Of a stretch of DNA of 64,000 nt, positions 57,401 through 64,000 are shown piece by piece (positions within the stretch are counted from its first letter, which is position 1; every line of letters starts with the position of its first letter). Made by a program: the position numbers and the translations under genes. Origin of the DNA: Collybiopsis luxurians FD-317 M1 (taxonomy: Eukaryota > Basidiomycota > Agaricomycetes > Agaricales > Omphalotaceae); contig KN834752.1 in the NCBI GenBank assembly GCA_000827265.1, positions 186,001 to 250,000 of the forward strand, in the 5' to 3' direction. The notes beneath the pieces were generated by a model that saw only the letters and a program-made list of their open reading frames with translations, was not told the DNA's origin and made no database searches.

Positions 57401-59439
57401 TTAGTGAAGACCAACCTCTGCATAATACTCGTCGTCAATGAGCACCCGTATACCAGTGTGGGCTAAAGCTTTCGAAACATCTAAACAGGCATTATGCGCC
57501 TCAATAGTAGCCGCTGATTTCGCAAAGTCCCGCGTATGGTTACCGCCATTTTCAACCGACGGGATAGCTGAGCGATGGCCCAGGTCAGAGCTTGAAATAG
57601 TCGAAAGCAAAAGAAAAATGCGGTACCAAATCCTGGGTGTAGCGACGGGAGCGCTGCAAAGACCTCAACTTTTGAGGATTGAAGTTACTGGACAAACCTA
57701 CCATACGTGACGTTTCCCTTGGATAGGTCGAAAATAAAAACCCGAAGACATCGAGTAATAACAAACTCACGAAATCGGTCGACGCGCTATGAATTCCCCA
57801 CTCGAAATCAATACCCCCGTACCGACTTCGAACTACTCTAGCTACTTCCTCTCCTTTTTATTTGGAGATGATGATAACTTGAGCTGAAGGCACGAACAGG
57901 TACGGAAGGATCCTCACCTAAAGCTTTATTCTGTCGGATGTCGGTCAGTTTTATAACCATGGAGATTTTAGATTTGCAGCCTGTGGCAAGAGCGGCGGCG
58001 CTGAATAATCAAAGAGTCAAAAACGCAAAGGCAAGCAGAAAAACAATTATTGACGAGAAGCATGGCAAAATACGCTGAACTACATCGTCTAACTCGGCGG
58101 CAGTGGGAGCTCGAATGTAACAGTGATATTTCGCGTTATCAGGAATAACTGAAGGCAAATCAAGCTTCACGGATTACGAGGACCTTAAACTCAACACTAC
58201 GTACCATTGACTGCCCAATCCTTGCCTTCGAAAATCCCATGCACACGGACAGTAGGTTTAAGCTGCTGTCGAAGAGCCGATACGTTGGTATAGGCACTAA
58301 TAAGTATTGATGAGAAGAAGAGTATTTGAGACAAGAGATAGCAATCAAAGAATCACAGTACTGCGGCATCGAGGGCGTTAATACCCTCCCAGGGCGATAA
58401 GGCAGCATGAGCCCTGTGGAAATTCCAAATCAGCGTGTGAGAGGCAGAAACCGCGCTCTTCGTATTCATTTACGTGTGTCCGAAATACTCGACTTCCACC
58501 TGTTGCACAGCGAGACAGCTTGATAAACTTACTGATCCCTTTGGGCCGGGCGCAGGGTGACACCTTGTCGGGAATCAGATCTATGGGATTTCTCTAAACT
58601 ACGCAGACACTTACATGAGAACGGCAGCCATGTCTTTGTATGCGCCTTTTTCCATTAAGAGTAGCTTCCCTCCTCCGCCTTCTTCAGCAGGCGTACCCAG
58701 TAACTGAATGGTTGCCGATATATTGAATTCCTCAAGGACCTGGATACGCGACAGATTAAGATACCCCGTAAACCAACTATTAGGTGAGAACCTTTTTCAT
58801 AGCACATGCTACGGCTACGCCTGAGATTGCAATGAGATTGTGACCGCCTATAGCCAATCAGATAAGGGACGTGTCTCAAAAGATGCACTGAAGCCCGGCT
58901 CACATGCGTGCCCGACAGCAGGTAGAGCGTCCATCTACATTACAAGCAAAAGTGGCATTGGATCGATCTTGACATTCGTTAGTACACCTTACTTCAGAGT
59001 TTACTCCAATCGTGCGTCCACCTTGCCCATGCTTATACGTCGCTAGCCAAGCAGTGGGTAAATGATAATGCGTTTGAACCTCGAATCCATGTTCAGACAT
59101 GAATTTAGTCATAACGTCATGCGTTCGACTGTTATCACATAAATCGGACGGGATCCTAGATAAAGACAGCCTGGATGGTCGCGTACTGTTCTTCAAACTT
59201 TAACTCAGGATGCGCTGATGAGGACATCATTCCATCGAGTCGATCATGTTCATAAAGGAGACAATTGTATACTTACCGTGAATATCTAGACTCAGCTCGT
59301 TCAATTCTTTGCTCATTTCCTCGATTCTCTTCTCGATGACATCCAGAATGTCCGGTCGAAAGATGTCTGAACCAGGAGTTTCCGGTGTTGGTGGACTTGT
59401 ATCTTCTGGTCTCCATACCACAGATTTCGGAGGTGCCAT
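57401..59439 (-). CDS. M20 metallo-amidohydrolase (PM20D2-like), paralog A
   Basis: Zinc-dependent amidohydrolase or dipeptidase of the M20D/PM20D2 type. The start is ATG at 59439, MAPPKSVVWRPEDTSPPTPE, then FRPDILDVIEKRIEEMSKEL. Metal-site region: TIGVNSEMDALPAVGHACGH, in which the HACGHN ligand motif is completed by splicing. Further motifs are [50 protein letters not shown] (dimerisation-domain His), VRVHGIFEGKDWAVNVIPDN and the C-terminal PSVENGGNHTRDFAKSAATI with the last metal His. The stop is TAA at 57401. There are about 14 exons. Its sister gene B is 354 bp upstream on the same strand. All A introns I could place have GT donors. Confidence 0.87.
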
Positions 59440-59792
59440 GATTCGAGCTCGATGTATTGTAGATCTGCGGGAGATAGTGGGGAGCAGAAGTAAAGAAACA
59501 AGCTTAAGCGCCAAATGACGCTGATGGGCGCTCAAATAGCTACTAAGTACTACGCCAAACTCAACAGCGGAAGATTCATCGTTCAGAGAGTGAGTAGCTG
59601 ATTTAGCTCTGCACGATAAGATAATTGCATTTGATATACTACTGAAATAACGCGCTTGAATTTGGGTGTAGAAACTCCACAAAAAAGTTACAACTTTTCA
59701 AAGCAAGTATACAGCCGTCAGGACCCGTTATCTGAAGTCTGGTCTCAGAAACTAATGTCAGTGTATAGCATACAGAGCATTGAATCTTCTAT

Positions 59793-61781
59793 CTAGCAGC
59801 CTTGTCTTCTTCAAACGTTTTCTTCACCTGACAAGCAAGAAAAATCAGCACTTTCACCTGGGCTACATCTCGAGTTTTCCCTACTTTGTCAAAAAAGCTG
59901 TCATCAAGCAACACTCTGACACCGGTGGCAGCTAGCGCCTTCGAAATATCCAAACAGGCATTGTGGGCTTCTATGGTAGCCGCGGCTTGGGCAAATTGAG
60001 GTGTATGATTCCCACCATTTTCAGCCGTCGGGATGGCTGTATAGACATGATTTTTGGTCTCTTATTGCTCTACAAAAACAAAAGGATTGCAATGCTTACC
60101 GAAGCCAGGATGAAGACCGGGCAAATCTACCACCAGTCACTGAGGCATTAGAATGGCATTAACAGGCCAAACTATAACTCGCCGTATGTAACATTGCCCT
60201 AGGAAAAGAATTGAAGATTGAGTAAAAATTGAACAGAAGGATGAATGGAAATCAGTTGCGACGCACAAAATCTGTGGATGCGCCTGCGATACCCCATTCG
60301 TAGTCAACTGTTCCGTAGCGGCTGCACATGATATGTGCCAGTTCGTCGCCCAATGCTTTGTTCTGTCGAAGATCATGCGTTCCACCAATGATGGTTGTTT
60401 TGAGCTGGCATCCAGTTGCCAGAGCCGCAGCTCTGGAGACAGCATTCTGACCTGGTATTTGACTCGACACGAACAGGTTGAACTTACTCAAAGCAGGGCA
60501 TAACACGCTCCATTGCAACCTCTTGTTCAGCTCGTGTAGAAGCGCGTACATAGCATCTGAATTGAAGAGAGAAATTAGCTCGACACGGATTTGTAGTTCA
60601 ATTCAACTACTTACAAATATCGAGCATTGTCAGGAATGACTGCACAGAAAATCAGGACCGAGTTTACCATATTCATCACATCCACAAACCGTTTGCAGCC
60701 CATTCTTTTCCATCAATGATTCCGTGAACACGCACATTGGGCTTGAGTTGCTGGCGCAGAGCAGAAATGCTGTTGTAGGCGGTAACCGCAGCGTCAAGCG
60801 CATTTCTACCTTCCCAGGGTGAAAGCGCTGCATGAGCGCTGCATATGAGGGAGGTTGGAGCATCGTTCGAAAGCTGCACGAGTCGTCACCTACGTGTGAC
60901 CAGAATATTCTGCAGATATTCGCTGCACCGCTAAGCAGCTACTAAGACTGGCGGATCCTTTCGGCCCTGGGGCTGGATGGCACCTGTGCAACGCTTCATT
61001 CAGTAAAAAACAGGTTTAAACCTGAATGGGCTAACATCAGGCAAATGTCCATATTCCTATAGGCACCAAGTTCCAATAATTTGACCTTTCCACTGAGAAA
61101 CTCCTCGGCTAGAGGTACATTCAGAATCAAGAATACTTGTACATTCATGTAAACCTACCCGGAGTCCCCAGCAGTTCGACAGTCCCAGGGATATCGAACA
61201 AAGTCATCACATGCTTAAGCGCAATGGCAACTGCGACTCCTCCAATTGCAATGAGATTGTGCCCACAAGCGTGGCCTATACCCTTCAGGGCATCCATCTA
61301 GTGCAAACGCTCCAGCTTCAGGGTGTCCAAGTCTGCGAAAGTGATTGCACTCGCCTCAGAATTAACGCCGATCGTTCTTCCCCCAATGCCATGCTTGAAT
61401 AGAGCCCGCCAGGCCGTTGGGAGAAGATAATGTTCGGTTACCTGAAAACCATGTTTAACCATGAACGCAGTCAAAACATCATGGGTATATCTTTCATTCA
61501 AAGTCACGTCAATAGTACTCAGGAGACAAAAGAAGTGATTAAGACCCACTTCTCTTCGAATCCGAGTTCCGGATGACCTGTATGAAAGTGAGGAAGAGAT
61601 CGACTATTACATCGAAGTAAAAACCATGAATGTCCAGGCTAAGCACATTCAGTTCTTGGCTCATTTCTTCAATCTTCTTCTCAATCGCACCGAGGATATC
61701 CGGTCTGAATATATCATTGCTAGGCCGTACGGGCACAGGTCTCTCAGAATCTCCAGCTCTCCAGACGATGTTCGAGGCCAT
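59793..61781 (-). CDS. M20 metallo-amidohydrolase (PM20D2-like), paralog B
   Basis: Tandem sister of paralog A. The start is ATG at 61781, [20 protein letters not shown], then [40 protein letters not shown], the metal region [129 protein letters not shown] and [20 protein letters not shown]. All metal-ligand motifs are present, so it should be active. The stop is TAG at 59793. Two introns (61298-61354 and 60127-60182) have GC donors (GAG|GCGAGT and TACG|GCGAGT), where A has GT at the same positions. In B the triad PAEE lacks the following Gly-rich loop of A. Confidence 0.87.
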
Positions 61782-62004
61782 GAGAATTAATCAACAAGTT
61801 GCGTCGTGAGATTCGAACCGCATGTAAATCCAGTTAAATCTGATTTACAGTCGACTTTCTCATACTCTCGCTCTCCACAGACACTGCGTATAAGGGAGGT
61901 CACTTGCCACATATTGTACTGCTAATTAGAGATGATCCTTTATTTACATTCTTGTACATGATTCTGAGACGTTTCTTACTCGCGGAGAAGCGGAATCGAA
62001 AAAA
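61782..62004. other. Intergenic between M20-B and Dap1-like gene
   Basis: Short promoter-side region of M20-B and 3' flank of the Dap1-like gene. A tRNA-like string (GGTTCGAATC on the minus strand) is present but does not fold as a tRNA. Confidence 0.4.
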
Positions 62005-62681
62005 TTATTGGGTGGGAGGTGGAACATTGGAAACCTCGTTATCTTTTACCGCGTCAGGCAGGTCAACTACTCGTCCGACAACGTTGTACCGTTTCCTGAA
62101 GAAAGCAAGTTCATTGAAAGAAAGAAACGCTACAGACGAGAGGGTACTCACAAGAAGAACGTATGCCAGTCATTGAGAGTCTTCATGTCCTTCTCGTCCA
62201 ACCCGCTATAATCTGGCACGGCGTGTTCGGTCTTCAAGCTGCTCATACCCAATCCTTTCGACCCATCTTTTCCGGCAAAAATATTGTACGATTTACCGGG
62301 ACCATAGACGTCGCTTTTGTGACTAACATCAAAGACGACGCCTCGAGAGAGAAAGCGTTCAGAACTGGAAGTGGCCAGGTATTGGGAGAATTCACCTTTG
62401 ATCGACACATAGATCGGTTTTCCTTCCTGACTGCCATCATACTCTTTAAGTTGTTCCAATGTGTAATGGTCATCCTTTGGCGGCGACAGGTCGGTACGAG
62501 CAGGCTGCATAATGGATTTTGGTTTCTGTTCAGAGTTGGATGAGGAACTGGAGGTCGGCGAAACCGAAGAAGACGAAGAAGAAGAATTGGTTCTGAGTAG
62601 TAGGTATATGAAAGGAACTGCAACTAATACGCCTGTTATCAATCTTGGATCGCTAAGCTTGAGATTCTCAAACAAGGACAT
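62005..62681 (-). CDS. Dap1/MAPR heme-binding protein (cytochrome b5-like)
   Basis: Membrane-associated progesterone receptor family protein, like yeast Dap1, a heme-binding partner of P450 enzymes such as Erg11. Exons 62396-62681, 62152-62341 and 62005-62095 give 188 aa. An N-terminal membrane anchor (LITGVLVAVPFIYLLLRT) is followed by a Ser-rich linker (SSSSSSSVSPTSSSSSNS). The cytochrome-b5-like fold reads YTLEQLKEYDGSQEGKPIYV, SIKGVVFDVSHKSDVYGPGK, SYNIFAGKDGSKGLGMSSLK, DYSGLDEKDMKTLNDWHTFF and KRYNVVGRVVDLPDA. The heme-coordinating Tyr of YGPG is present. Both introns are GT-AG. It could serve the P450 encoded 53 kb away as well as any other; there is no direct link. Confidence 0.93.
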
Positions 62682-62959
62682 CGCAGTATAGTGGCAGGTG
62701 ATACGCACTAGGCGCTCAGTCGTAGTTAGGCGCCTCTCACTCAGACTTGCTTCTGTGCACACAGACGCGTTTGTCGACGCGTCACTTGGAGCTGGTTGTT
62801 ACGTTGGTCTGCGGCATAATGATCTTACTTACTTGTGTGACAATGTGGATGCAACTACCTGAAATCTAAAATACGAGGTCTATATTAGCATGCAATACAC
62901 TACTTTTGATCCATCCGGGGGGGAGGAGTCGTGAGGGAGCCGGGACAGAGTCGCCAGAC
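62682..62959. promoter_or_regulatory. Upstream region of the Dap1-like gene with two ACGCGT sites
   Basis: ACGCGT occurs twice (near 62765 and 62777) about 85-100 bp upstream of the Dap1-like start. Both flanking genes are on the minus strand, so this is also the 3' flank of the SUV3 gene. Confidence 0.4.
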
Positions 62960-64000
62960 TCAGGCGATGATCTTTCCAGCAAGGACTCTTGAGCTGCTCG
63001 TTTCTAGTATTTCTTTCCTTATCCGCTCCGACGCCTTCCTCTTTTTCCTCACCTCCAATCCAGTCGCATACTGGATCTTGTTCATATTGGCAGGTGCAGA
63101 TGCTACGTGTTTTGAATACCTGGTAACACCTTCCAGAGCCCAATGTAACGCTCGTTCCACTCGAGGCTTCCACTCTTCAACAGCTTCCGGTTCATGATAA
63201 GCGACAGGATTGCGAAACGACAGCCAGGCGTAGAGCGACAAAAGTTTATGGAAAAGCTCCAAATCGTACAGAATTTGGGGTGTGGATTTAGGATAGGGTA
63301 ATGTGGCCATATTCTCCTCGACATTTAAGAGATTCTTGACAAAGGGTGTGTTATCGAAGAGAGGTAATAATGGAACAGAAAGATCCTCGGCATAAGCCTT
63401 TAGGAGATTCAATAGGACTGGACGTATACGAACGTCTCGCCATGGGACCGGAGCCATCAGGAGCATTATACGATCTTCCAGTGATATCTTCTCGGACCAT
63501 CTATCAACAAGATCGCCTATTTTATCCATGTTTGGAGAGGTAAATCGATAGAAGGGTTTCGTTTTCGCTACGTATGCATGGACATCATAGATGGCTCGCA
63601 TGGTGGCGGATGGTGGGAGAGCTTGTGCGATGGCACGGGCGCTTGCATAAGTGGGACTCAAGATCGCTGCTTGGAGAGGTTTAAAGGGCGTAGCGAGGGC
63701 CCTTTCGATGAAAGGGAGGTCCTGAGGAAGGAGAGTAGTCGCGAGACCACCTCGGTCTTGTACCATACCGTAGCGGCCAGCCCTGCCAGCAATCTGCTTT
63801 GTCTGAGAGATGGAGAGGGGTCGTTGCACTTCGCCATCATACTTGGAGACAGTCTCAAATACAATTCGTCGGATTTTTCTAAACAGACCATAAGAAATTA
63901 TAAAAACCTATTGAAGAACGACGCGACGTACAGGTTCAGACCCATTCCTATAGCATCACTCCCAACCATAACATCGTATCCGCTGTCAGGATCATTGAAA
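62960..64000 (-). CDS. SUV3: Mitochondrial RNA helicase Suv3, 3' part
   Basis: C-terminal part of the mitochondrial degradosome helicase Suv3; the 5' part lies beyond the right edge. The upstream piece (FNDPDSGYDVMVGSDAIGMG) continues through a 53-nt intron at about 63895-63947 into LKIRRIVFETVSKYDGEVQR (motif V region). PLSISQTKQIAGRAGRYG is motif VI with its arginines. The Suv3 C-terminal domain follows: LPFIERALATPFKPLQAAIL, MDKIGDLVDRWSEKISLEDR, LMAPVPWRDVRIRPVLLNLL and KLLSLYAWLSFRNPVAYHE. The last residues (ILETSSSRVLAGKIIA) are typical for fungi. Stop TGA at 62960. The frame is intact in all visible parts. Confidence 0.93.

Noticed and set aside
61790..61880. tRNA-like signal on the minus strand (GACTGTAAATC and GGTTCGAATC)
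   Set aside because: The flanks do not form T, D or acceptor stems. The string resembles tRNA-Tyr parts but does not fold as a tRNA.
1..64000. CRISPR arrays, bacterial operons or viral genes
   Set aside because: No regularly spaced direct repeats with unique spacers, no Shine-Dalgarno-linked gene strings and no viral proteins were seen. The sequence is eukaryotic throughout.

Overview
This window is nuclear DNA of a basidiomycete fungus, most likely an Agaricomycete. Genes are split by many introns of about 45-70 nt, and both strands are densely used. The gene content is typical of mushroom-forming fungi: a FunK1-type kinase, a 'classical' multi-exon P450, an FMO with an NTF2-like front end, a GH18 enzyme of the Agaricomycete type, tandem PM20D2-like M20 hydrolases and a divergent BCS1-like AAA protein. 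I found no bacterial operons, CRISPR arrays, rRNA or convincing tRNA. Gene models were built by hand from open frames, splice signals and family motifs. Where I give a full exon list, the exon lengths sum to a multiple of three.

Layout. 1-4.8 kb: the 3'-truncated gene of a large unknown protein (minus strand), head to head with a FunK1 kinase. 6.4-11.9 kb: a small basic protein whose end is broken by a 17-bp duplication, a P450, and a RING/acidic protein resembling Psh1. 12.3-13.8 kb: a TPT/DMT-family transporter. 16.1-18.6 kb: an FMO. 18.7-21.4 kb: a repeat-rich patch with inverted 18-bp arrays, a hairpin, and a 1,135-bp terminal-inverted-repeat element with a 7-bp target duplication. That element carries its own six-exon gene and sits in a decayed copy of the start of MCD4. 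21.7-23.3 kb: GH18. 24.6-39.9 kb: a 15-kb block bounded by two nearly identical, inverted NmrA-like genes. Inside it are MCD4 (GPI anchor synthesis), a multi-pass membrane protein, a divergent Asp/Glu racemase and D-amino-acid oxidase pair, a coiled-coil protein and an SMUBP2/Hcs1-like helicase.

40.3-47.4 kb: a TA-flanked MITE, a small gene whose last exon runs into a broken NmrA fragment, duplicated promoter-like modules rich in ACGCGT, an archaeal-ATPase/STAND-like P-loop protein, and a ketopantoate-reductase-like gene. 48.0-51.6 kb: the BCS1-like protein. 51.7-56.3 kb: gene-poor. 56.4-64 kb: a DUF202 membrane protein, two tandem M20 amidohydrolases, a Dap1/MAPR heme-binding protein, and the 3' part of the mitochondrial helicase gene SUV3.

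The most unusual items are the intron-bearing gene inside the TIR element, the racemase/DAAO divergent pair, the inverted NmrA copies that could let the block between them flip, and five apparent GC-AG introns. Two of those GC donors are in one M20 paralog whose tandem sister has GT at the same sites.
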